Source: Bin5 sp965116395 (lineage in GTDB: Bacteria; Chloroflexota; Anaerolineae; Caldilineales; Caldilineaceae). From it: a stretch of 64,000 nt of DNA. The position numbers were made by a program, and so were the translations under genes. The stretch lies in assembly GCA_965116395.1 (NCBI GenBank), contig OZ220684.1, positions 3,348,001 through 3,412,000 of the forward strand, given 5' to 3'. Below, in pieces: positions 15,504 to 22,894 of the stretch (positions are counted from its first letter, which is position 1; each line of letters begins with the position of its first letter). The notes beneath the pieces are model-generated. The model saw nothing but the letters and a program-made list of their open reading frames with translations. It made no database searches and was not told where the DNA came from.

Positions 15504-16720
15504 CGGTTTCCGCCAAGCTGGCCACTCCGCCACAGTTCGCCCAAGGTATACTTTTCAAGCCATTTGCGTAACGCAACCTGATCTAGTCGACGTACAGTTG
15601 TTGAATTGCTCTCCTTCTCGCATACCAACACTGCTTCGGGTACGTGGGAAAGCGCATCCACAAGAATGTCGGAATGGGTTGTAACTATAATTTGCGTTCG
15701 CTGGGAAGCCTCGATCAGCATCTCGGCAATTGTTGGAAGAATATCGGGGTGCAGCCCAATTTCAGGCTCTTCTATACATATTAGGGGTGGGGGAGTAGGG
15801 TGGCAGAGGATAGCAGCAAGACAAAGAAAATGCAATGTCCCGTCAGACAGACGTGATGCCGGAATCCATCCACTCAGATCCTTTTCGCGCAGAAAGATTT
15901 GCACTGTTCCGCCTTCAACTGAGACGGCAAAGTCCTTATATTGTTCGTAGAATCTGGCAAGGTGCGCGTTAAGTGTATCCTTGACGTTACCTGTTCGTTC
16001 GAGGAAATTAAAAACTAACCCAAGATTGCTTGCATCTTCTGCCAGGAAGTCGTTGGGCAGGTCAACCGGCTGCGGACGGCGCAGGCTGGAATTTCGGCCC
16101 AGGTGCCAGTTCCGAAACAGCTTGAACTTCTTGTAATTGTCACTCAAATAGGTGATCTCTGGGTATTGGGTCGGGTCTCGCAACTGTGAAAGTACCGACT
16201 GATTCGGCGTTAAGTATTCACCTCGAAGGAGTCGAGTGCCTTTCTTACCTCCCGTGGTTCTGTTGTAGTCATTTTCTTCAGGGACATTGAAAACAGGATC
16301 TCCTTCGTTGAGGGAATAAGAGAAGGCTGACTCCTGGTCCTCATACGACTTGTCAACTTCGTAGTCGATCTGCTCATCGACCAATGCAAAACGCTGTCGA
16401 ACCGACACAAAGGAGAACTTGTGGCGTAAAGGACTCTTGAGGTCAGGCAGGCGCACTGTTGCGTCGAGCCTTGCCACAGGTATTTGCTCGATTCCCTTCC
16501 ACAGCCACTCCTCCGTACCTCCTCCCGCGCGGATTGGCGCGACCAAGTCGCTAGCCGATGCTCGCAGCAGCTCGATAGCCTCTATCACATTAGATTTCCC
16601 CGACCCGTTCGGACCAATCAGTACATTTAACGGCCCAAGCTCGATCGGTGGAGAGCCCGGCCCGAATGACAACAGATTTCGCAACTGCAGCGTCCGGATT
16701 AATCTCGTATCTCCCCCCAT
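15497..16720 (-). CDS. AAA/ABC-type ATPase (OLD/RecF-like) of a two-gene module
   Basis: This 407-residue ATPase resembles the AAA_21/OLD-type family. The Walker A motif is GPNGSGKSNVIEA near residue 35. Late in the protein come an ABC-like signature (SRLSDGTLHFLCLAAIL), Walker B (ICIEEPEIGLHPD) and a switch His (IVTTHSDILVDAL). The middle portion is variable and charged, as in overcoming-lysogenisation-defect relatives. The ATG at 16720 begins a domain that reaches Walker A within 35 residues. Its stop overlaps the DUF4276-like gene by 7 bases. GC content is lower than in the neighbouring transport genes, consistent with mobility. Family members often sense phage or damaged DNA and control a partner effector. 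Confidence 0.8.
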   Translation of the reverse strand: MGGDTRLIRTLQLRNLLSFGPGSPPIELGPLNVLIGPNGSGKSNVIEAIELLRASASDLVAPIRAGGGTEEWLWKGIEQIPVARLDATVRLPDLKSPLRHKFSFVSVRQRFALVDEQIDYEVDKSYEDQESAFSYSLNEGDPVFNVPEENDYNRTTGGKKGTRLLRGEYLTPNQSVLSQLRDPTQYPEITYLSDNYKKFKLFRNWHLGRNSSLRRPQPVDLPNDFLAEDASNLGLVFNFLERTGNVKDTLNAHLARFYEQYKDFAVSVEGGTVQIFLREKDLSGWIPASRLSDGTLHFLCLAAILCHPTPPPLICIEEPEIGLHPDILPTIAEMLIEASQRTQIIVTTHSDILVDALSHVPEAVLVCEKESNSTTVRRLDQVALRKWLEKYTLGELWRSGQLGGNRW

Positions 16721-16915
16721 GGCAATCCTTTATCCCTGTCAGATTCGTACCAGTTTCGCCTCGACATTCTATCACAACCTCACCCCTCCGCATCTGCCCG
16801 GCGATTGCCCCTCACTTGCCGTGTCATTCTCTATTATCAGACGCATGTCAACCATTCGCAAGGGCCGAATGCAGCACTAAACTCTCTAGTGCAGCAATCA
16901 GAATACCTGCATTTC

Positions 16916-16944
16916 TTGACAGCCCCCCTTTCTCTGTTTATACT
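16916..16944 (+). promoter_or_regulatory. Consensus sigma-70-type promoter for the peptide importer
   Basis: A perfect TTGACA at 16916-16921 is followed after exactly 17 bp by TATACT at 16939-16944, one base from TATAAT. It points toward the peptide-binding-protein gene, whose start is about 290 bp downstream, so the transcript would carry a long leader. It lies in the gene-free stretch between the divergent ATPase and binding-protein genes. Confidence 0.7.
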
Positions 16945-16950
16945 CTCACA

Positions 16951-17235
16951 GACTGACGAGGCGAGTGCGTCACCCAACCTTCGGGCAAAGACGCCTCCGA
17001 CTTACTCTCCACGCCAAACAGTCACCTCCCTTGTGTCCTTCAACTCCTGAGCCGGGAGAGGCTGGACGGCCATTCCGCAGTTCTTGAAGAGTTGCTCGTC
17101 CGTCCTTTTGGTTGGCCTGGCCAGATAACGACTCCTTTGATTTTGGGAGCATTAACCACACCATATTCTTTTGCGTCGGCTGCCGTTTGACAGTCACCAC
17201 ACCCTATTTCCAACACGCCAAGGAGACATCCAACA
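16951..17235 (+). other. Long 5' leader of the peptide-binding-protein gene
   Basis: This is about 285 bp of untranslated leader if transcription starts at the promoter above. GAGGCG near 16960 can pair with CGCCTC near 16990, enclosing a CTTCGGG stretch, and further G-rich and C-rich segments follow. No known riboswitch class was recognised. The leader ends with AAGGAGA just upstream of the start codon. Confidence 0.35.
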
Positions 17236-18885
17236 ATGACTCAGAAAAGATCAATTACCAGACGCGACTTCTTGCGCTATTCCGCCCTGAGCGGTTCGGC
17301 CGCACTCCTGGTAGCCTGCGCGCCCGCAGCCCCCGCGGCCAGCGGCGAGGCAGCCCCCGCCGCAGCGGACGACGAAGCCCCGGCCGCCGAAATGAGCGGT
17401 CCCAAGCAAGGCGGCACCATGACCTGGGTAGGTCACCAGGAAGTTGCCGGTCTCAGCCCGGCTTTCATGGGCCCGACTGTGCACTGGGTAATGATTATCA
17501 ACATCCACAATCCGCTCGTGACCGTAAACGAGTTCAATGAACTCGAAAATGTACTGGCGCAATCGGTCGACGTTTCGGACGACGGACTCACTTACACCTT
17601 CCAACTGCACGAAGGCGTTCTGTTCCACGACGGCAGTGAGTTGACCGCCGAAGACGTCGCCTACACGTACAACTACTATCGCAACCCGGAAAATGGCGCC
17701 CCGATCGTCGGCTCCTTCACCGGCATTGGCTCGGTTGAAGCGCCGGACAAGTACACCGTCCAGGTCAATATGGAGAATGTAAACGCCGCTTCCCTGGCTT
17801 CCTGGGCCACCGTCCCCATCGTTCATTCGGCCTACCACGCCGAAGTGGGCGAGGAGACCTACAGCACCTCGCCGATCGGCACCGGAGCTTACAAGCTGCG
17901 CGAATGGCGCCCGGCAGAGTTTACCGAACTGGAAGCCTTCGAAGATCACTTCCGCGGCCGCCCCTACATCGACGTCCTGCGCGAAGACATCGTGCCGGAA
18001 CCGTCAGTGCGCATGATCGCCCTGCAGACCGGAGAGGCCGACTCCGCCGTTTGGCCGCTGCTGGTGGAAGACAGCATCTTCCTCGAAAACGAGCCGAACT
18101 TCGTAAACTTCCGTACCCTCGCCAACTCGATCAAGCACTTCCCGCTCAACAACAGCATTCCGCAGCTGGCGGAGAAAGAAGTGCGACAGGCCCTGATGCA
18201 CGCGCTCGACCGCCAACGCATCATCAACGACCTTTGGAATGGCGCCGCCCAGGTATCCCACTCCAACCTGACGCCTGCCAGCCCCTATCACCACACCGGG
18301 CTCAAGCAGTACGACTTCGACCCGCAGGAAGCCATGGCTCTGCTCGACGGCGCCGGTTGGGCCGCTGGCGGCGATGGCATCCGTGCAAAGGATGGGCAGC
18401 AGCTCTCCTTCACCATCACGACCATCACCGGCGACCAGGCCCGTCGTCCCATCGCCGAACTGGCGCAACTGATGTTTGCCGATGTCGGCGTCGACGTGCA
18501 GCTGGAAGAGGCCCCGGTAGCGACCATTCTCCAGGGTATGCGCGAGGGCACGATGGACGCCTCCCTCTACAACTGGACCTACGGATCCGCGGTCGAGCCC
18601 GACCCGTTCAGCACACTCCACTCAACCGGCGGCAACAACTTTGCCCAGTTCAATAACGCCCGCGTCGACGAGTTGATCGAGGAAGGGCTGCAGGTCGTCT
18701 CCTACGAAGAGCGCGAGCCCTACTATCACGAGATCCAGGAGATCTTCGTCGAGGAGCAACCGGTACTCAACCTGCAGTTCGACGAATGGATGAACGTCTT
18801 CAACAGCCGCATCAAGGGGCTGCCGGAAGGCCCGAAGAACAGCTCGTTGTACCAGCAGGCCCATAAATGGTGGATCGAGGAATAA
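17236..18885 (+). CDS. Peptide/nickel-type ABC importer substrate-binding lipoprotein
   Basis: This is a 549-residue SBP_bac_5 (DppA/OppA) family protein that binds peptides or similar ligands outside the membrane. The N-terminus has a Tat motif (TRRDFLR, residues 8-14) and a lipobox ending LLVAC with Cys at 28, then an Ala/Pro-rich linker. The family motif around the first half of the binding domain is clear (DDGLTYTFQLHEGVLFHDG, then ELTAEDVAYTYNY). AAGGAG precedes the ATG. It heads an operon with two DppB/DppC-type permeases. A hairpin separates it from the first permease. Confidence 0.93.
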   Translation: MTQKRSITRRDFLRYSALSGSAALLVACAPAAPAASGEAAPAAADDEAPAAEMSGPKQGGTMTWVGHQEVAGLSPAFMGPTVHWVMIINIHNPLVTVNEFNELENVLAQSVDVSDDGLTYTFQLHEGVLFHDGSELTAEDVAYTYNYYRNPENGAPIVGSFTGIGSVEAPDKYTVQVNMENVNAASLASWATVPIVHSAYHAEVGEETYSTSPIGTGAYKLREWRPAEFTELEAFEDHFRGRPYIDVLREDIVPEPSVRMIALQTGEADSAVWPLLVEDSIFLENEPNFVNFRTLANSIKHFPLNNSIPQLAEKEVRQALMHALDRQRIINDLWNGAAQVSHSNLTPASPYHHTGLKQYDFDPQEAMALLDGAGWAAGGDGIRAKDGQQLSFTITTITGDQARRPIAELAQLMFADVGVDVQLEEAPVATILQGMREGTMDASLYNWTYGSAVEPDPFSTLHSTGGNNFAQFNNARVDELIEEGLQVVSYEEREPYYHEIQEIFVEEQPVLNLQFDEWMNVFNSRIKGLPEGPKNSSLYQQAHKWWIEE

Positions 18886-18902
18886 CGACCGGTACAGCGT
18901 CT

Positions 18903-18942
18903 GGTGGATAGTGGGGAGCGCTTAGCATTCCCACTATCCACC
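18903..18942 (+). terminator. Intercistronic hairpin after the peptide-binding-protein gene
   Basis: GGTGGATAGTGGG at 18903-18915 pairs perfectly with CCCACTATCCACC at 18930-18942 (13-bp stem, 14-nt loop). It lies between the binding-protein and permease genes and has no T tract, so an mRNA-processing or stability role is as likely as termination. Confidence 0.6.
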
Positions 18943-18967
18943 AATCACAGGCCACTACCCACAAAAC

Positions 18968-19930
18968 ATGCTTCCCTACGTCACCCGCCGCCTCCTTCAA
19001 GGCATCCTGGTGATTGTGCTGATCAGCGTCGGCACCTTCATCGTTATACGATTGATGCCGGGCGACCCGACCTACCTGCTGCTCGGCGAAGGGGAGATCC
19101 GCATCAGCGCAGAACAGATGGAGGCGATCCGCCGCCGCTGGGGGTTGGATCGCCCCTATCATGAACAGTATCTGGTCTGGGCCTGGAATCTCTTGCGCGG
19201 AGATTTCGGCGACTCTCTTATCCGCACCGGCATACCCGTGCGGCAGATGATCTTCGAGTCGATCCCGGTAACCGCGATTCTGAATGTCACCTCTTTGGGG
19301 CTGGCGTTGCTGGTCGCAATCCCGGCCGGCATCATTGCCGGCGTCCGCCGCAACTCCTCCTTCGACTACACTACCGCGGTCGGCTCGACATTGGGTGTGG
19401 CCCTGCCAAACTTCTGGCTGGGGCTGATGTTGATCGTACTGTTTGCCTTGTACGTGCCGCGTTGGTTTGGCGACCTGCCTCTGATTGGACGCATCCCTCC
19501 TTTTGGACTGAAGTCCTGGCAAGGATACCTCCTGCCGATCCTGGTGCTGACGACCGAACAGATGGCCGTAATGACGCGCGTCATGCGCGCGTCCACGCTC
19601 GAAGTGCTGTCCCAGGATTACGTGCGTACTGCCTACGCCAAGGGGCTTCCAAACACAATTGTGCTTGTCCGCCACGCCGTTCGCAATGCTTTGCTGCCAG
19701 TGGTGACGGTAATCGGTTTTCGAATCGCCTTTATCCTCAGCGGCACCATCGTCGTCGAGACAGTCTTTGCGATCCCCGGCATCGGCCGCCTCTTCACCGA
19801 TTCGGTCTTTCGCCTCGACTACCAGGTCGTACAGTCCCTGGTCGTCGTCCTGGCCGTGCTCGTAGTCGCCGTGAACCTGCTGACCGACCTGACCTACGCC
19901 ATCATCGATCCGCGTATTCGAATCAACTAA
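18968..19930 (+). CDS. Peptide ABC importer permease, DppB type
   Basis: This inner-membrane channel subunit (320 residues) has the usual DppB start (MLPYVTRRLLQGILVIVLIS) and six predicted membrane segments. The ATPase-docking loop lies around residues 215-245 (SQDYVRTAYAKGLPN). The C-terminal LLTDLTYAIIDPRIRIN is typical of the family. The last 48 bases of the gene, including the stop, are exactly repeated at 20891-20938, just before the DppC-type gene. That shows that about 1 kb was inserted directly after this gene, separating it from its partner permease. Confidence 0.93.
   Translation: MLPYVTRRLLQGILVIVLISVGTFIVIRLMPGDPTYLLLGEGEIRISAEQMEAIRRRWGLDRPYHEQYLVWAWNLLRGDFGDSLIRTGIPVRQMIFESIPVTAILNVTSLGLALLVAIPAGIIAGVRRNSSFDYTTAVGSTLGVALPNFWLGLMLIVLFALYVPRWFGDLPLIGRIPPFGLKSWQGYLLPILVLTTEQMAVMTRVMRASTLEVLSQDYVRTAYAKGLPNTIVLVRHAVRNALLPVVTVIGFRIAFILSGTIVVETVFAIPGIGRLFTDSVFRLDYQVVQSLVVVLAVLVVAVNLLTDLTYAIIDPRIRIN
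19883..19930 (+). repeat. 48-bp direct repeat, left copy (3' end of the DppB-type gene)
   Basis: The last 48 bases of the permease gene are identical, base for base, to 20891-20938. The repeats are 1008 bp apart and bracket the mazEF-like insertion. This copy is in its native reading frame. Confidence 0.95.
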
Positions 19931-19950
19931 CACACCGAAATTGTCCTATA

Positions 19951-20031
19951 GGGTGGGCGCAACAGAAATGCAATAACTGCGGTGCGCCCTTGTTAAGAGG
20001 GCAGTGCATTTACTGCAACACCGCTTTCTGA
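19951..20031 (+). pseudogene. Truncated zinc-ribbon tail
   Basis: An open stretch reads CNNCGAPLLRGQCIYC and ends NTAF-stop. The two C-x2-C pairs form a textbook zinc ribbon, of the kind found at protein C-termini. There is no start codon of its own: the frame runs back into the permease gene, so the 5' part is missing. It lies at the left edge of the inserted segment and is most likely the tail of a gene carried in from elsewhere. Confidence 0.55.
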
Positions 20032-20065
20032 TCCGACTGACCAAAAAGACCTGTTCAGCGATTTG

Positions 20066-20094
20066 TTGCGAATTCGACCGGACAAGCCTATAGT
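20066..20094 (+). promoter_or_regulatory. Candidate promoter for the mazEF-like pair
   Basis: TTGCGA at 20066-20071 and TATAGT at 20089-20094 are separated by 17 bp, about 100 bp upstream of the antitoxin start. The spacing is ideal and the -10 box is good; the -35 box is weaker. Confidence 0.45.
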
Positions 20095-20190
20095 CGTGGC
20101 ATCATATTAGGCTTACATTTAATTGGCGCCCGACTCGGACGCTGATTTAGAACATTGAAGACGAGTACCTTTCGAAACGGAGGAGACTTC

Positions 20191-20472
20191 GTGGGAACCG
20201 TAACGCACGCTCAAGTCCAGGAGTTAGTCAATAATCTACCTGAGACAAAACTGTCGCTCGCCTTTCACCTCTTGCAGGACCTTGCTGAGAAAGACGCAGA
20301 GATCGTTTCTCAAAAAGATCTTGCTCGCCCTGCCCGTATGACGCACGGGGACAGTTCTCACGATAGCCGCCGACGGATCCTGGCGCAGCAGGCAGAACTG
20401 CTGAAGGAGCACTACGAACAGACGGTCGATGAGCGCACTGAGTGGCAAGCGGGAGACTTCAGTGATGGATAG
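20191..20472 (+). CDS. Antitoxin candidate of a mazEF-like pair
   Basis: This is a 93-residue, charged, mostly helical protein (VTHAQVQELVNNLPETKLSL, then a Lys/Asp/Glu-rich middle) encoded directly before, and overlapping by 8 bases, a MazF-type toxin gene. That position and size are standard for the antitoxin. The start is taken as the GTG at 20191 because GGAGGAG lies at 20180-20186; an earlier in-frame ATG-like start at 20155 has no site. The N-terminal half resembles short helical antitoxins rather than the AbrB fold. It lies inside the 1-kb insertion in the peptide operon. Confidence 0.65.
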   Translation: MGTVTHAQVQELVNNLPETKLSLAFHLLQDLAEKDAEIVSQKDLARPARMTHGDSSHDSRRRILAQQAELLKEHYEQTVDERTEWQAGDFSDG

Positions 20473-20809
20473 TAAACGCGGCGAAGTCTGGATGGTGCGC
20501 CTCGACCCGACTCTCGGCACTGAAATCCGAAAGACCCGTCCCGTAGTTGTAGTAAACTCCGATGCCATTGGCGTATTGCCCATTCGATTGGTAGCTCCGC
20601 TGACGGAGTGGAAAGAGTACTTTACCCATAACCTCTGGCATGTCAGGCTGATGCCCGATAGCGCCAATGGATTGAGCAAGCCCTCCGCGGTTGACGCACT
20701 ACAACTGCGTGGAGTTGATACGCAACGGTTCGTTCAAAAGCTTGGCATCGTCTCTGAAACGGTCATGAGATCGATTGTCAGAGCAATTACAGTGGTCATT
20801 GAGCATTGA
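20465..20809 (+). CDS. MazF/PemK-type endoribonuclease toxin
   Basis: This 114-residue protein has the MazF hallmarks: KRGEVWMVRLDPTLGTEIRK at the N-terminus (GEVW...D), TRPVVVVNSDAIG (RPVVVV-N), LVAPLTEW, and NGLSKPSAVDALQLRGVD in the second half. MazF toxins cleave mRNA at short motifs. Translation is coupled to the antitoxin through an 8-base overlap, with the ATG at 20465. The pair makes a complete toxin-antitoxin module that may stabilise the inserted segment. Confidence 0.88.
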   Translation: MDSKRGEVWMVRLDPTLGTEIRKTRPVVVVNSDAIGVLPIRLVAPLTEWKEYFTHNLWHVRLMPDSANGLSKPSAVDALQLRGVDTQRFVQKLGIVSETVMRSIVRAITVVIEH

Positions 20810-20890
20810 CGCAATCAATATAGGTCGGACGCTTTAGTTCGATTGCCTACATCTTTTAGATCGCCGGAGTACTCTTTCTGAATCCTAGAC

Positions 20891-20938
20891 ACCGACCTGA
20901 CCTACGCCATCATCGATCCGCGTATTCGAATCAACTAA
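20891..20938 (+). repeat. 48-bp direct repeat, right copy
   Basis: This is an exact duplicate of the DppB-type gene's last 48 bases (see 19883-19930), located 31 bp before the DppC-type start. The right flank is presumably native operon sequence, so the ancestral junction was DppB stop, about 31 bp, then DppC start. Confidence 0.95.
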
Positions 20939-20969
20939 ATTCATTCCTGATATTGGCCCAGACCAGTTC

Positions 20970-21869
20970 ATGACCGCTACCTCAGCCACTGAGCCGAACC
21001 TCCAACTCATTGCCGACGCTGACCGCCGCTCCGAATGGAGCCAGTCGTGGCGGCGCTTTCGCGCCAATCGCTTCGCGGTTGGCGGGTTGGTTATAATCAT
21101 CCTCTTGGCGTTGATGGCGATCTTCGCGCCGCTGCTCTCGCCCTATGATCCCATTACTGAAATCTTTCGCGGTATGCGCGGCGGCAGCCCAACCCCAGCC
21201 CATCCCTTCGGCTACGACCATCTTGGACGCGACCTTCTCAGCCGCGTCATCTTTGGCACTCGGATCGCGCTGCTGGTGGGCCTGGCGGCTACCGGCATCA
21301 CCGTCACAATGGGCGTCGTCATCGGTGCCGTGGCCGGCTACTTCGGCAGCTGGGTGGATATGCTCATCTCAAGGGTAGTAGATACCCTGATGGCCTTTCC
21401 CATTATCGCATTGCTCGTTGTCTTGGCTGCAGTACTGGGGCCGAGCTTGGTTACTACCGTTCTCGTGATCGGCTTCACCGGCTGGGCCCGCTTCGCCCGC
21501 GTCGTGCGCGCCGACGTCATGTCCCTGAAAGCGACCGATTTCGTCACCGCAGCCAGAGCTGTGGGCGTGCGCGACTGGCGCATAATCTGGCGGCATCTTC
21601 TGCCAAACGTCATGGGCCCAGTCATCGTTTTGGCGACGTTGGGCATCGGGGGCATTATTATTTTGGAATCAGCGCTCTCATTTCTCGGCCTGGGCATTCG
21701 CCCGCCGAACCCCTCATGGGGCGGCATTTTGTCGGATGGACGCGCCTTCATTCTGCGCTTCCCGCATATTGCGTTCTTTCCCGGCCTGATGATCGTGATC
21801 ACGGTGCTGGCCTTCAACTTTTTGGGCGACGGCCTGCGTGATGCACTGGATCCTAGGGAACGTGACTAG
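20970..21869 (+). CDS. Peptide ABC importer permease, DppC type
   Basis: This is the second channel subunit of the peptide importer (299 residues). An N-terminal SWRRFRANRFAVGGLVIIIL segment leads into the first membrane helix. The SPTPAHPFGYDHLGRDLLSR block and the docking region MSLKATDFVTAARAVGVRDW are typical of DppC. It originally followed the DppB-type gene directly but is now separated by the mazEF insertion. No strong ribosome-binding site is seen before the ATG, so translation may have depended on the upstream message. Its ATPase partners are probably those at 38.6-40.7 kb. Confidence 0.92.
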   Translation: MTATSATEPNLQLIADADRRSEWSQSWRRFRANRFAVGGLVIIILLALMAIFAPLLSPYDPITEIFRGMRGGSPTPAHPFGYDHLGRDLLSRVIFGTRIALLVGLAATGITVTMGVVIGAVAGYFGSWVDMLISRVVDTLMAFPIIALLVVLAAVLGPSLVTTVLVIGFTGWARFARVVRADVMSLKATDFVTAARAVGVRDWRIIWRHLLPNVMGPVIVLATLGIGGIIILESALSFLGLGIRPPNPSWGGILSDGRAFILRFPHIAFFPGLMIVITVLAFNFLGDGLRDALDPRERD

Positions 21870-21886
21870 CAAGAGAGGTCTGTGCT

Positions 21887-22084
21887 ATGGCACCTAAGCG
21901 TTTGGTAATTCCCGGAATCGTCAAAGGCGGTGTGGCAGTGCCTCAGCACGAAATGTCTTTGCCCGAAGGTATCAGCGTAGAAATTCATGTCAAACCGGCA
22001 GATATGACGCCGGAGCTAGAATCCCAACTGGACCAATGGGACAAGGCTAGTGCTGAGGCATGGGCGATGATTGATAAATGGTAA
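21887..22084 (+). CDS. Antitoxin candidate, C-terminus truncated by a miniature transposon
   Basis: This is a 65-residue protein (MAPKRLVIPGIVKGGVAVPQ at the start) with a beta-rich, MazE-like N-terminal half and an acidic helix. AGAGAGG precedes the ATG. Its stop codon (TAA at 22082-22084) comes from the transposon's first bases. Removing the element and one target duplication restores GAG GCC GAG TCG CCG TGA: five more residues and a 4-base GTGA overlap with the toxin gene at 22390. The gene was therefore the first of a translationally coupled toxin-antitoxin pair. Confidence 0.65.
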   Translation: MAPKRLVIPGIVKGGVAVPQHEMSLPEGISVEIHVKPADMTPELESQLDQWDKASAEAWAMIDKW

Positions 22085-22366
22085 CTACTCAGCCGCAACT
22101 GATTCGCAACCCTGAACGAGGGGAGCAAAGGTGTTCTTTCTCCCCACATTGTTGTATTTTGGGCGGTCGGGCGCAAGCGCCCTCCCTTGTGCAGGGGCTG
22201 CGCCCCCGCAACGCCCCCCTACAAAACCATCTCTCACCGACCGTGTGCATTCTTCGCAACGTGTCGGCTGGCGAGCATGGCGGCGGCTGTACACCAGTTA
22301 CGTCACCAAGAGCCTGAATGGTTCCAAGGATGACTGGCTGGTCAAGTACTGTGGCTTAGTAGTTAC
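22081..22366 (+). mobile_element. Miniature inverted-repeat element (IS66-type MITE), copy B1
   Basis: The 286-bp element runs from GTAACTACTCAGCC to GGCTTAGTAGTTAC (13 of 14 inverted-repeat positions match). GATAAATG flanks it on both sides (22073-22080 and 22367-22374), a perfect 8-bp target duplication. The hairpin in this copy is GGGCG-CAAG-CGCCC. It is closest to the 41.1-kb copy. It split a toxin-antitoxin operon exactly at the antitoxin's last codons. Confidence 0.92.
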
Positions 22367-22389
22367 GATAAATGGGAGGCCGAGTCGCC

Positions 22390-22734
22390 GTGAGCGTCGG
22401 CGACATACATAGGGTTGACCTGCCTTCCGAAAATGGTCGTGAGCAACGCGGCATGCGCCCAGCAGTGGTTATGCAGGATGACAACTACGGCCGAAATCTG
22501 CCCGTAGTCCTGGTAGCGCCTCTTACGACTGCAAGGGCGACCATTGGATTCGCCGGTACGACGCTCGTCCATCCCACTTCGGAGAACGGTTTGAATCAGG
22601 AATCGGTAGTGCTTATGTTTCAACTTCGAGCCATTGATCGGCGTCGTCTTCTGGGCCGTATAGGTGCGGTGGATGCGGAAGTGCTGAATGCGATGTTCGA
22701 CGAGCTTGGCAAACTTACAGGGCGCAGCGTCTAA
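22390..22734 (+). CDS. MazF/PemK-type toxin separated from its antitoxin
   Basis: This 114-residue PemK-like endoribonuclease toxin reads SVGDIHRVDLPSENGREQRG, then MRPAVVMQDDNYG, LVAPLTT and a SENGLNQESVVLMFQLRAID block. The native start is most likely the GTG at 22390, with GGAGG at 22375-22379, because it overlaps the ancestral antitoxin stop. An in-frame ATG at 22372 was created in the right-hand target duplication. The transposon now lies between toxin and antitoxin, so translational coupling is lost and the expression ratio may have changed. Confidence 0.85.
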   Translation: MSVGDIHRVDLPSENGREQRGMRPAVVMQDDNYGRNLPVVLVAPLTTARATIGFAGTTLVHPTSENGLNQESVVLMFQLRAIDRRRLLGRIGAVDAEVLNAMFDELGKLTGRSV

Positions 22735-22894
22735 CCGAATTTGTCGAGAGCCGTAGGTTAGTCTCAAGCCGGTGTTGAATCGACGGAACCTTCCCCAAAA
22801 CACGGCGCGTGAGTTGTGCCTATATTTGTAGCACCACACATATAGACCAAGTCTTAACACAATGTTGTGAACCATTTCTCAGGAGGAGAAACAG

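Noticed and set aside
17189..17235. A second TTGACA close to the peptide-binding-protein start
   Set aside because: TTGACA is present but no acceptable -10 box lies 16-18 bp downstream, so it was not called a promoter.
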